NCBI RefSeq assembly: GCF_963675165.1
Contig: NC_087377.1
Span: 12,262,632 to 12,326,631 of the forward strand
Length of the DNA: 64,000 nucleotides
Direction of reading: 5' to 3'
From: Halichondria panicea
Taxonomy: Eukaryota > Porifera > Demospongiae > Suberitida > Halichondriidae
The notes beneath the pieces were generated by a model. That model was not told the origin of the DNA. It ran no database searches and saw nothing but the letters and a program-made list of their open reading frames with translations. A program made the position numbers and the translations under genes. Each line of letters starts with the position of its first letter. Positions within the stretch are counted from its first letter, which is position 1. This document shows positions 47,139-58,963 of this stretch, one piece after another.

Positions 47139-49328
47139 CGGTGTCATAAAATTTTAGGCCCCCCCCCCCGGGCCTAGAATGTTAACAGTTTAGGCCCCCA
47201 GGGGGTCCAATCTGTTAAAATTCTAGGCCCCCAACTGTGAGATTAGGCCCCCCTCTTCTGCTATCCTTTTCTGCACGATAGAACGAAGTCAAAGAGATAT
47301 AATAATATGGTAAGGTTAGCTCTATTAGTTGACAAAGCATCAGAGAGACTGCATGCATGCAAAGACTCTGTATCAAAGTAGCAAAAATGTTTGCATTATT
47401 ATTCTATCATGGAATTCAAAGTGAAGGAAGATTTACCTTTCAAGTTACTCTAGCCTCGAGTTACTCATGCTTATACCTATAAGAGTTAAATGCTTTGATG
47501 CAGCTCTGCAATGTTGGATCTGCCTGTAAGACAATCGATGTTGTGCATAGCTATCGCCATATTTGCAACTTCGTGCTTACTTTCTCAGCCAAATTTTAGG
47601 ACAAAACATGGCGGCGTTATCCCCAAGCGGCTGGCCGCCAAAGGAGGCAAAATTTTGTGAATTCACAATAAAGTATAAAGCACACAATTTTCAGTGCAAA
47701 GACAACAATTCATATCTTCCTCCATGTTCCTCCATAGAAGATGTAAATTGTTGTGGGGATGCTCCAATAGCATCACTGGCTCAGCTCTCAAGTAATGTGG
47801 AATTATAGATAGAAGTCAAGAGAGAAACTGTTGTATCTATGGTGGAATCACAAGCAGTTTCCTTTCGGGACAAGGGTAATCTTGGACAGTCCTGACCAAT
47901 TTGGGACAGTTGGCACCTATACGTGCTTTGTGCTGCATGAGGCCTGATTCATAGAATGACATGGTGCAGTGTGATGGCTGTGGGGGACCATAGCCTCGAT
48001 CCCAGGCCGAGTTTTCGCTTTTATAACGGTTAGGCGAACAACTGGGCCTGGTACTAGTTGTCTGCGCATGTGTCAATCGTTCGTCAGATTCTGACGAATG
48101 GATATTCTCGTTCACTTTTGTGACATTTATATTCGTGTACTATCGTGTACTAGAAGTCAGTTCCCGTTTTATCAGTATTGGAATCGATTGGAATGGCTCT
48201 TAGCTGAAGCTTCTCTCTTCTCTGAAGCTTATTCTGAAGACTGAACAACAAGGGAAGAGGTATAAAGCTTTGTCAAGCTTGTTAAGGTCAGATATTTTTG
48301 TGTGGGCCCTATGGCCGGCTATGCTATCAAGTCTTGTTCATGTTTGGCAAGAATGTAGGTAGACTATAGTTTCATCATTAATATGGTGGATCAAGTGAAG
48401 AGTGTGAGCTAGAGAACTTGGTGCTGCCATCATCAGCTCGTCGACAATGACACTATAACCGAGAAATTTAATATGTATAGATCTACACGTATTTAAAATG
48501 TCTACTTCTCTGTACAGGAGCAATGGCTAATATCCAGCTATCCCAACAGTGCTCCTCTTGGCTATACTAACGGACGAGACTGGACAGTTTGAGGTAAGGG
48601 TTTAACCGTCTTTGGTTTCTTTTAATATTGTCCTATACTCACAGACACAGGACTGGAGTATGACCTGCTCATTCGAGCATTGCTGGGTAGCTCAGAGACA
48701 TCAAGAGAATCTACGTTTTCTCAAGCAATGAGTTACGAGTTGGGGCCTAGAATCAGAGAAGTCCAGCAGCCTGCTAAATCTTTTTGAAACGTAATTTGAA
48801 GGCATTCAATCATCCTGAAGTTGCCCTGGGTCACTGTAATTGTGCTGCAGCACAACTGGCAACTCCCCAGGCCTTTGTGAAGCAGCTCCCTATGTGCATC
48901 TTTTGTGTACTCACTCTGTGCATTTTCTGTGTACAAATTTCTATTATTGATTTATTAAATATTTTTGCCGACCACAAATATACAATGAAAATTTGACGCA
49001 TGCGCAGACAACTAGTACCAGGCCCAGTTGTTCGCCTAACCGTTATAAAAGCGAAAACTCGGCCTGGGATCGAGGCTATGGGGGACCAGTGGTATACTAC
49101 TGTACATGCATGAAATGATGAAATGTGTGTTGTGAGGAGAGCTGCATTCAGTAACTGGCATTGCATAGACTGTGAATACCATCGAAGACTGTATTGGTGT
49201 ATTTTGAGAATGCACTGTCACATAATGTTACCGCTGTTGCGCTGTTAATGGGGGACCTAAACTTTTAAGAGGGGGCCTAAAATGTTAAAATTCTAGGCCC
49301 GGGGGGGCCTAAAATTTTATGGCACCGG
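47139..49328. mobile_element. 2.2-kb inverted-repeat element (outer)
   Basis: Left end GGTGTCATAAAATTTTAGGC then C-rich and GGGCCTAGAAT; right end GGCCCGGGGGGGCCTAAAAT then TTTATGGCACCGG. Repeated AGGCCCCC motifs are in both arms. The interior carries another element (47,991-49,078). No transposase frame is seen. Confidence 0.6.
47991..49078. mobile_element. 1,088-bp element with 10-bp target duplication (nested)
   Basis: About 80-bp inverted arms (TAGCCTCGATCCCAGGCCGA, TTTTCGCTTTTATAACGGTT, AGGCGAACAACTGGGCCTGG and their inverse). TGGGGGACCA is found immediately on both sides (47,981-47,990 and 49,079-49,088). The arms are nearly identical, so the insertion is recent. Small ORFs inside are not recognised. 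Confidence 0.85.
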
Positions 49329-49566
49329 CTTAGAGGCAGGCGGGAGCACGACTGCATGGACATTGCTGCTAACGGTGTTTGTGGTACATTTTTAAATCAG
49401 AAGCTGGTGCAGTGATCACAATGTTGTACAGCTGGGAGTGTGAGGAAGAAGTCAGACTGCTCATTTCCTTGACGGCCAGTAGAGCTCATTTCTGAACTGC
49501 TGACTAGACACAATAATAATAGCGCCGACTCAGCACATTTATAGCTTCTCTGTGTCGGCGCGGCAG

Positions 49567-50337
49567 TAGCCTCGAATCCAGGCTGATTAAAATACCGTAT
49601 ATCTTCTAATTTATCGGAATTTCTAATTACCCCGACACTCTTTTGGGCAATTTTCGTTGTTCTAATAACGGACACTCCAGTACTTTAATATTACATTTGT
49701 TCTAAATATCCGGACAATACCTTGAAAAGTTGAGTTACCATTCATAGACGGCAAGTAAGACTTGGAGTGCTGCAGTTAGATAGCTTTGAGTTTATTCGAT
49801 TTAAAGCGACACTTTTAAATAATTACAAAGCCAGAGGTCGTTTCTTTTGGAGGTTGAAAAATTATGTTGAAGTCCTGGTGTCGCATATTTAGAGGGTCAC
49901 ATCTAATTGGAGGTTATTCTACTGTCCTCGATTATAGGCCGCTTAAATTACATTGTTTCTTGCGGCCTGGAATCGAGGCTGTGGTTTGACCTCTATTTAG
50001 GACCCGACATAAAAAATAATTGTGAACGCTGCAGTCGCTATTTTTAGAGGTCAGAATATTGGGAAAGATCGAGGGTGTCGCATATTTGGAGGGTCACTTT
50101 AAATCGAATAAGTGCGGTACCTAGTTTTAGATAGTTAGTGCAACTATTCAGTGTACCTTGTTCTATTAAAGCTCGCATGCAGCTGCTTGCTCGTTCTAAT
50201 TATTCCGGACACTTGCATGCTCTATAAAAAATCTGTTCCAATTATACCTGGACAATTTCCAAAATAATTATTTTTTGCTGTCCGATAAATTAGAAGATAT
50301 ACGGTACTGTATTTTAATCGGCCTGGTCTCGAGGCTA
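49567..50337. mobile_element. 771-bp element abutting IFC-3
   Basis: TAGCCTCGAATCCAGGCTGA then TTAAAATACCGTATATCTTC at the left and the inverse (GAAGATATACGGTACTGTAT, TTTAATCGGCCTGGTCTCGA, GGCTA) at the right. Inside are paired GGGTCACTTTAAATCGAATA / TCGATTTAAAGCGACAC blocks. It ends 40 bp before the IFC-3 start codon. Confidence 0.75.
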
Positions 50338-50377
50338 GCGTGGCAGCTACACCGACCTTGAGCTAACTCCGACGGTG

Positions 50378-52583
50378 ATGGAATTTCTTGTCCAAAGATG
50401 TCTCCTGCTTTGTCTCTACACAACATCAGCTCTAGGTGTTGCAAGTAAGTTCATGTGGTTGTGTATGAGGCTATAGAGCTGAGGCCTAGACTCTCAGTTA
50501 TGTATAGGTTTAGGCTCAGCATGCAGTCAGCACTAATCAACCACAAAATATATTTAAGAAATATGATTCTTATACCAATCATTCTTGTGTGGATATAAGC
50601 TGGCAATCTAACAGTAAACTATTTTGTTTTCAAGGTATCTATTTAATTTTCAGTCTCAGTCTATTGATTTCTACTAAGTTCAGAATCTACTGAGTAATGT
50701 ATGCATGTGCTATAGATCTATGCAGATATGGTGTGTTTAGCTATTAAACTAATTGAACAAAGAGGGCAAGCTTTTTATCACACATGCTGTTATCGTCTAT
50801 TTTTGCAGCCATTCAGTTGACATCCAGCACTGGTGATGGTGCGGCATGTCCAAATGACCCTGTTGTATTCACCTGCTCTGTGAGTGGAACTGTTTTACGA
50901 TGGATAGCTGATCCTCCACCTGGCTATGTCATATCTGGGCAGGTGACACAACTTTTATTTTCTACTATTACTGTTAATCTCCTGCCTGCTGGAGTTGAAG
51001 GATTCATGTTTCAAGCTGCTGTAACGAATACAAGTAATGGTACTCTTACCTCCACTCTCACCACCATCACTGAGGTGTCCTTGCTGAATGGTAGTGTTGT
51101 CACCTGTTCCAGCGGTGGAACAATGGAGTCACGATCAATTACAGTGGCCAGTCAGTGAGCCAAAACAAAACACTGCATGTATATTATTGCATCTCAAACA
51201 GACTCTCCATCGTCTCCATCAACTCCAATATTGGCTTCACAACATAATGTAGTCAGTTCCACTATTATCACTCTGGACTGGGAATCTCCCTCTTCTACTG
51301 GTGGTGTGTCACTCAGCTATGTCCTCATAATCTCCCCAACACCTCTCTCCGGGTCAACAGTCACTGTGGAGACCACCTCAGCACAGATCATTACTTCTTA
51401 CAATATTCTCTACACTGTGGCCATCAGAGCTGTAAACTGTGCTGGATTTAGTAGTGATATTATGATGACGATGATTCCTTCTATTGGTAATTAGTTGCTA
51501 TACACTAGCTAACCTTGTGTTATTTATTTTCTGCATGCTGCAGTTACCTGCCCCTCTAACCCAACACCTGCAAACAGAGTGACCATCAATGGTGCTCCAC
51601 CACTGCCTGCACTAGTAGGATCAACACTAAGCTTCACTTGCAATGGACAGATGGTACTAGCAACCTGTGAGAGTGATGGACGATGGTCACCTGACTCCAC
51701 CACATATAACTGTCCCTCAGGTTAGATAGATCACTTTCATGACTGTTACTATTTGCCCCCTTCCTTAGAGGTCACCTGTGGGCCTCCTGTCACACCTTCC
51801 AGAGGCAGTGTGGACGTTCAGGGCCAGACATCACCCTTTTTGATGGACTCAGTGATAAACTTTCGTTGTGACAAGGGACTTTTCCCAGCTGGTGATATGT
51901 CCAGTACATGTGACAGTGTAGGAGGAGTGGGAATTTGGAGACCAGACACTAATATAATTTGCAGAGACATACCTGGTGAGCATGCCGTTAACTATATAGT
52001 GTGCATCATAACTATAATTATGTTGCATTCACCACAGTCAACTGCTCTCTACCCAAGGAACCATCCAAGGGTATTATTATAGTGGACTATGAGCTGTTGA
52101 ATGAGACAGTGTTCGCGGGAACAATGCTGACTTACCAGTGTGACAATGGACTCTCACTGGCTGGACCCAACACCATCACTTGCACTAATGCTGGAGTCTG
52201 GAGCACTGAGCCTGAGGCAATCATGTGTGTGTCACCAACTGAAGGTGAAGGCCATCATGTGTGTACTTGAATGTGAGTTATGGTTCGTAATCTCATAATA
52301 CCTCGATTTTACAGGTCCTACTGCCACCTCCCTATCCATTGGTGCAGTTGCTGCTATCAGCGTAATTATTACTTTCTTTGTGGCTGCCATTCTTGGATTC
52401 CTCACTGGACTCATAGTGATGCACCTTTGCTCTCGTAAGAAGGCGGTGTACTCTCTAGCAGCTAAAGGACAAGCTAACGTAGGACCCACAGCACAGCCAG
52501 CTGGTCCTGTTTATGAGGAGGTGTCACCTAAAGAGGAGATGGAACTGAACACTAACCAGGCGTATGGACCAGTAGGTCTGTGA
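50378..52583 (+). CDS. IFC-3: Ig-FN3-CCPx3 transmembrane receptor
   Basis: Seven exons: 50378-50444, 50809-51150, 51202-51486, 51544-51720, 51769-51975, 52038-52244, 52315-52583. Total 1,554 nt, one frame of 517 residues, all junctions phase 1. Signal peptide (RCLLLCLYTTSALG); Ig-like domain (CPNDPVVFTCSVSG, LRW, VVTCSSGG); FN3 (ITLDWESPSSTGG, AVNCAGF); three CCPs, each with paired cysteines (first VTCPSN, second VTCGPP, third VNCSLP); then a membrane helix (AAILGFLTGLIVMHLC) and a tail with KKAVYSLAAK, VYEEVSPKEE and NQAYGPVGL. The extracellular half is well diverged from IFC-1, while the tail is nearly the same. That contrast fits selection for varied recognition with fixed signalling, or tail conversion. 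The exon 2 donor (GCCA then GTCAGT) is weak. Poly(A) signal AATAAA at 52,725. Confidence 0.87.
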
Positions 52584-52724
52584 ACCGTGCATTTTGTTTT
52601 CCACCCAACGTACATTGTCGTTCAGAATACATGTATAATTATAGCTAGCTTTAAGGTATAGTTGAGTTACGTGTTATGCATCTGTTCATTATAAAACCAT
52701 CACATGTTTTGTATCAGTATTATC

Positions 52725-52730
52725 AATAAA
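52725..52730 (+). terminator. Poly(A) signal of IFC-3
   Basis: AATAAA 142 bp after the stop codon, the first canonical signal downstream. Confidence 0.5.
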
Positions 52731-53267
52731 ATAAGCAACAATTAAGAGAAGTCAAACTTGCCCTAAAGGAAATGAATCACAGCACATACATAAATATTGG
52801 TACTGAAACAGCATAATAATTATTATCATGAAGTTAGGATAATAAGTGACTGTATGTAGATCTATGTACAGTGAAACCTCCACCGGCACACAATAGTATT
52901 TGTTTTTGGGACTCGAGATCCGGAAATTCCGGCTACGTGATTTTATTACGCATGCATGTGCACAATCAGCGCTATAAATATTATGTTAAATGAAAGTAAA
53001 ATTTTGGATCTGAGTAAGCCATGCAGTGTATAATTATATATTCCTCAGAGGGCTCTGCTGCTGTGTATCCCACACCATATCATGTTTTTAACCATCACCA
53101 ACATACCTCCTGTCACGATTCCAGGATCCATGCTCACCTTCATTCACTTGCCATGGAGACAGAAATGAAGAACCTCGGCAGTTACTGTAGCAGGTGGTCC
53201 CTTAACACTGGGACTTTTGATTCACTGCTTACATGATCATCTATTCAGCTCTAGGTGGCAGGGATGC

Positions 53268-53550
53268 TGCCTTTGGACGTACAGTATAGCTATATAGTTG
53301 GCTGTTGGAGGTGTTGTTGGCGGTCTGTGTGTGCATGGTGGTACTGATTGTTGTAGAGCTCATAGTTTCACCAAGAAAAGAGTTTATGTTTCACGATACC
53401 TTTCATTTGTCATTATGACAAGTGAGACAATGATCTGTCGAAAGTGATTGAGATTGTGTCTAATGACTATCTTGTCCTATAGAGGCCACAATGATGATCG
53501 AGTTGCAGTCGAATCAAGTTTATGAGAATCAAATATCGGGTAGAGAGTAG
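53268..53550 (+). pseudogene. Relic membrane and tail exons of a receptor
   Basis: About 53,298-53,360 (GCTGTTGGAGGTGTTGTTGG, then CATGGTGGTACTGATTGTTG) resembles the Death receptor's membrane exon (GCTGGAGGTGTTGTTGGTAG, CATGGTACTTATCATCCTGG). After a TATAG acceptor, 53,483-53,550 encodes MMIELQSNQVYENQISGRE and stops, comparable to IELNTNQAY in the IFC tails but with YENQ, a Grb2-SH2-type YxN motif. No ectodomain exon precedes it apart from the complete IFC-3. It could be a decayed receptor or an alternative 3' end of IFC-3. Confidence 0.45.
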
Positions 53551-54532
53551 CTATAAAGCATTAGCTAGCTACTTGATTGCACTGAACTGTTTGTTTGCAT
53601 TCATCTCTATAGTCAACAGTTTGCTTTCAAAAGAATGTATCCTTTTTATGGTTACAGCAGCTGGCTAAACCAACACCAACAGGTTACTTTTCTTCTCAGC
53701 CTATAAAGTAAGCAATTTAGCAAATGTTTCCTTAACGATCATGACTGACGCAGGACCAGAGCTACCCATAATTATTAATTTATACTGACAATAAACCCAC
53801 TGTTCTGGTACGTGCCATGACTGGAGAGGTATATATCTAATCTAGATCTAGTGTATGTCACATTTGCTTATGCACTTTTTTGCCATGTTAAATATTGCGG
53901 TGATCAAGATTTACCGAAGATCGCCAAATCAAATTTAAAAACCGTCAAATTAAAGTTTTCCGGTGGACACAACATCATTGCAGTAGCCACGCCTGAGACA
54001 CCGAATTAAGAAATACCAAGTGCAGGGTGTCACATTTGCTGTATCATTTGTGGACAAAAAAATCAGCATATCAATTTTGTGAACAGGAAAATGATCACAA
54101 TTTAAAAAAGTATTACATCTATCTACAATCAAGCTGTGTATGTACCAGTCTCTGCCAACTATCTCCAAACTACCCTAGACTGTCTCAGATTTAGTTCTAT
54201 CACCCCTGTCCCGAAAAGAAACTGCTATTCACCTCATACATCCCTGATTTTCAAGGTTGCTGCTCTTGAGCGGGGTTATTAAGCTCCAATAAAGCTTAGC
54301 AAGCCTTAAAGGCTTCAAACTACTGCTAAATAATAGTAAATCCTGACAAAATCAGCTTTGAACAAGAAAACTTCTAGAAAACTAGATTATGAATGACAGT
54401 CCAATAAGTGGGCGGGGCTCACTTAGACTAGACGCACTATAACTAAGTGCAGCCACATCCAGAGCTGTGCAGTGATGCTAGCGCTACTGCATGCTGGTCT
54501 ATCTGGGACACCACAATACTCACATCTTCCAT

Positions 54533-55410
54533 CATAGATATAAGAAGGAGAGGGATGGGAAACACTACGTAAATAGCATTGACGATCCGCGTTTCGGTCA
54601 ATGTTTTCTTCTTTATTTCCTCCAACCCATGCTTTTAGCTAGTACTAGGCTATAAACTAGCTACTGAGCTCCATGTATTAGCAATGGCTAGTGGAACAGT
54701 CACAACAAGGTAGCAGAAATAGTTAGTGAGACCCTCCAAGCAGTAAAAAGCAGCTTGGACAGGCAAATTCTTGAGAGGAGCTCTGTCTGTACCGTTGAGT
54801 ATTCCAGTACAGTCACAGACATGATAGAGAATTATGGAAATGTAGCAAAGTTCTGTCGTAAATTACTGTGCCGATACGATGAACCAACTATCAATGAATA
54901 CAAAGAGACATTTACCTACATTCAATCATTGATGTAACTTTCTAAATGGGTACACAAAAAGTCTGCTTTTAAAAACCATCTTACTAAGACAAAAATGAAC
55001 ATTACTTACCAACCTAAAGCCAAGTGGCTTTGATTTTACTTGCATACAATGCCCAGCTACTTAAGAAAGAGGGAATCATTAATATTTTGGGCTGTAGTCA
55101 CAGCCTCTCCTTGTAGAGGTACACAAAGCCACTAGATAGAGCCGAAACGATAATACAACACTCAAAAAACTGCCTTTGAAAGTTTTCAAGCTCTTGGTGA
55201 GATACACAACGCTTCTATATGATGCACAGTAGGTGTGGATGCTCAGCACAGTACTAAGAGTCCCAGTGGGGAGCTGTGAATGATAGTAATAACATTTCCC
55301 GCTGGGTTGGCGGGGTGTCTTGAGCCGAAACGCGGATCAACCTTTGGCATTACACAGAAGTGATTGTGCGCACGTGTTCCGTTTCCCATCCCTCTCCTCT
55401 TATATCTATG
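54533..55410. mobile_element. 0.9-kb inverted-repeat element
   Basis: CATAGATATAAGAAGGAGAG then GGATGGGAAAC at the left with the inverse at 55,377-55,410, plus inner GATCCGCGTTTCGG / CCGAAACGCGGATC. Same end type as 26,442-28,000. It carries an open frame at about 54,712-54,937 (SETLQAVKSSLDRQILERSS, VAKFCRKLLCRYDEPTINEY) with no domain I recognise, perhaps a captured exon. Confidence 0.7.
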
Positions 55411-56006
55411 CTTCCATGTAGGAAAACTTGTATTCCTTGTTGTTTTTGCACTGAAAATCAAATTCACGCTATTAATTGTTGTCTCAGAGTCTGTATGGGC
55501 TTAAATTATTATGAATCCCCAAAATGTGCCTCCTTCAATGGCAGCAGGGCTGTAACGGGCCCATGTTTTTTTCCTAAATCGGGAAGTTGGCACCTATGCA
55601 TTCTTTTACACATTAATTGATTACTAACTTTCATGCTTTAGAAGTCCAAAGGCTGCTTGTAGTATCCACATCTTAGTGAGAGTTTTATTAGCCCTAGGGC
55701 TTGAGGGCTTCTAAGTCATGTAGAAACTAAACAGTGTCTAAGAATTTTATATCATAGTGTCTAGATGGATTTGCTCCTAGCCATGAATTGTTATCTAATC
55801 TTTGCTACATGATTGTTACAGTAAGTGTTTTCTAGTGAAGTACATGATTGTCTTGTACACAATTTTCTAAGTTGGATAGAACACTTCCTGTAACCAATCA
55901 AATTGCACTATTTATGGCTATAAGAACATGCTCTAACATTACATAGATAGTTTGTCTTCTAAACCTATATAGATCTGCAACAATGTCCCTACTTCCATCT
56001 ATATAG
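55411..56006. other. No gene recognised
   Basis: AT-rich spacer with short ORFs only. Confidence 0.35.
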
Positions 56007-58640
56007 GTGAAATATATCAACAGCACAAACGTCGAAAATTACAGACCTCTTCCCTTCTCTCTTCTTACGAATCACTGGCTTCGATCGACCTCAACACATG
56101 GAGCACACTCGATAAGTTGAGCAGAGAAGTGAAAGAATCTTGGTTGGTAGCTAGGTTTGGGTTTGTACTTGTGAATGAGGTGTGCCTTTTACTGCATTCG
56201 ATCTCTGGCAATGTTACTGATTCCGAAAAAAAAAATATCTTGTGTAACTGTGACCTCTCTCTACCTGGTGTCCAACAGGAAAGTATAGAAATGGTGGCTG
56301 AATTTGTCGATAATCACTGCACACACCTTGTACGATCTACTCCGAATAACTATACCTTCCATTGTTGACTCCACCCACAAACACCTGTTTTGACTGTGAC
56401 CGACCATTGGTGTCTAATCATTCTTGCCATGTGAGTTTTTTATTGGCTAAACTATTATTTTTATCCTAAACAATATTTTCAGATAAAGTGTTACTCTCTC
56501 AATGGTTTTGTTAAAGGAAGAAAGTGTACGCTAAGGTGCATGTAAAGTTTGCAACATAACTTATAACTATGCTCACTTTGGAAACAAGTCTGAGAATGGA
56601 TTCCGTATGTACCCAAACTCAAACATATGTTGAAGTGTCTGACACCGTTTATTTTTCAAGGGATTTGTTGGAGTGGCAGTGTAGCCTTGCGTAAGTGAAC
56701 AATGTTTAGTACTTATAATTATAGCAAAACTGTTTCATGAATAAATAATGTCCATCTCAACATAATTATTTGTCCTGTAGTAATCACTCTTGGGTTTCCT
56801 TTCAAGGGTTTGCTGAAAGTTACAATACTGCTTTAGAGATACTACCAGATGAAGGTATATAAATAGAGAAGCAAATAATTTATGTCTAGATAAATAATGG
56901 TGTTCAAGTACAGAGCTTAGTCCCTATATTGTTGGGGAAGCCTTCTATAATGGAGAAGTGGAGAATGAGTTGAGACGAGTCAATAAGATCGACTATCGTT
57001 TCCATAAAGACAGTGAGAGAGAGGAGTGTATGGAAAGGATTGAAGAAGTAAGGCGGCAATCTATATACCACCACAAAGAAGACACTTGTACTGCTGAATG
57101 CAAGAAAAGAGATAATTATAGTGCATGCATGCATGACTGCATGTGTATAATTATTATTGAACCCAATAGGTTGTGGTTCACTGTGGGTTACAGATGGAAT
57201 TTGGAAGACTGTTTTCCCACACTGCATGTTCAAAGTTGAGGTGATGGATGGCAACTTATTCATTTCCACAAACATTATAGTTACATTGTAATTTGTAATT
57301 TCAAAACCTTTGCAGCAAATCAGTGATGGAATTCCAGCTCTCAATTTACCTGATGTGTGTACAAACTCCCCAATTCGCAATAAGGCGTTTTGCGAGGAAC
57401 ACTGTCTTTTGCTACAGAATGAAGCTCCTGATGTGCCTATTGATCTGAGACAGTTTCTCAAATATTGTGGTGCTCAAGCAGTTGGTAATTTAAGATACAG
57501 TGGTACAATTATTTACTTACACGATTTAATTAGAAAATGAAGAGGAGTGTGAGGGTGACACTGATACTGTTGATGCAGTTGTGAACTCTATTAAAGTCAA
57601 TACAAACCAATTTGGAACATCTGCTACCACCTCACAAGGTATATAATTATGTAGAATTCTCTATTTACTTTTATTGAACTTTATCCTAGGTACTGCAGCT
57701 TTAATTGAGAAGCATCCTGAACTAGTACAAAGTACTGTGTATGATGACCCTAATGAACGAGTTTGCAGGAAAGATACGGGTAAATCCAAACGGTTGAGGA
57801 AGTGGTCTAGAGGGCACCAATTTGTCATCAGAGGGGGTGGTCATATTGACACTTGGCAACCATTGTACAGGTACACGCCATGCATTCACATGACCCTTTT
57901 CCTGTATACATTTTAGCATAATAGCTATACATTATACTGAACTGTAATAGCTAGTGCCTATAATTATAAGTACTAACCCTCGACTGTTGACATGAATAGA
58001 AACTATGCATGTATAAAACAAATGCACTCTACACTGTAAAAAAAAAGTGCGGTGAGCACACTAAAACCGTCGCATATAGCACACTTTTTCCAAAAAAGCA
58101 CTTTTTTTCAATCATTTTTTACAGTGTATATATAATTTATATACCTATATAGGTCTGAATCGCCATCACAAGTGTTCTTAATTTTGATTCAATGGCTGCT
58201 GTCTCTAGCTAAGTCTCGTGGTGGTATTGGGAAGCCTATCTCATTGGCCTATGACAACATATGCAATTTAGCAAAGCTGAAGGCTGCTCGTGCTCCTCTA
58301 TATATATATATATAGTATACCATTTACTCCGCCATTGGACCGTTTGTGGCTTGATGTCAACAAAATCATGGATGTGTTTCATTTTCAAAACCATGTGTCT
58401 CCAGATTGTAAATTAAAGTTTTCTCCTGCTGAACTGAAGAGCGAGAATCCTGACTTCAATACACAGGCTGGGGAGCAGACATTTGTTTGGGTACATCGGT
58501 TTAGTCATATTCTGTGCTCAATGAACAAGGTTCACCACCTTTTTTATCTCCACCGAATGGTGTTAAGGCGAAACGAGTATACCAGCAAGTGCTATGCTAG
58601 AGGAAAAAAGCCAATTCTCCCAAAAGGAACTGCAAAGTAA
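56007..58640 (+). pseudogene. KDZ-like transposase gene, broken
   Basis: Candidate exons: 56007-56368 (N-terminal, ends in a stop), 56914-about 57100, 57316-57484, 57534-57638, 57690-57870, 58153-58640. The splice phases of the last four fit. The predicted protein has cysteine pairs (CTAEC; VCTNSP, FCEEHC), then RGGGHIDTWQPLYRSESPSQ, AYDNICNL, VFHFQNHVSPDCK and FNTQAGEQTFVWVHRFSH. That order matches DDE-type transposases of the Kyakuja-Dileera-Zisupton kind, where the Asp in YDN and the Glu in GEQTF would be catalytic. A (TA)n run at 58,299-58,314 puts a TAG in the frame, and the rest continues in another frame. The stop at 56,366 also breaks it. No terminal repeats were found. The family assignment is from memory of motif order. 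Confidence 0.5.
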
Positions 58641-58963
58641 CTGTTTTAAAAGTAAATTGTTTTGCAGTGCTTATACATATGAATGCGTTGAGATATACAT
58701 GCATTTGCAGTCACCTAATTAGCAATTACTATCACTTTACTTTATATGATACCTACATCTAAATTGATTGTAAATATTGGCTGTAATAAATTATTGTTGT
58801 TATAGAAGTGGTGGGTGTAGATATGTTTGAGAAGAGGGCGGAGTTTACTACTGCATGTGCATGGATAATGTGTGCATGACCGTGCTGTGCACAGCATCTA
58901 AAACAGTGTCTCTCTAGCACACTAGTACTGCAAGCTGCTTGTGCACATAGATCGATCAGTTCA

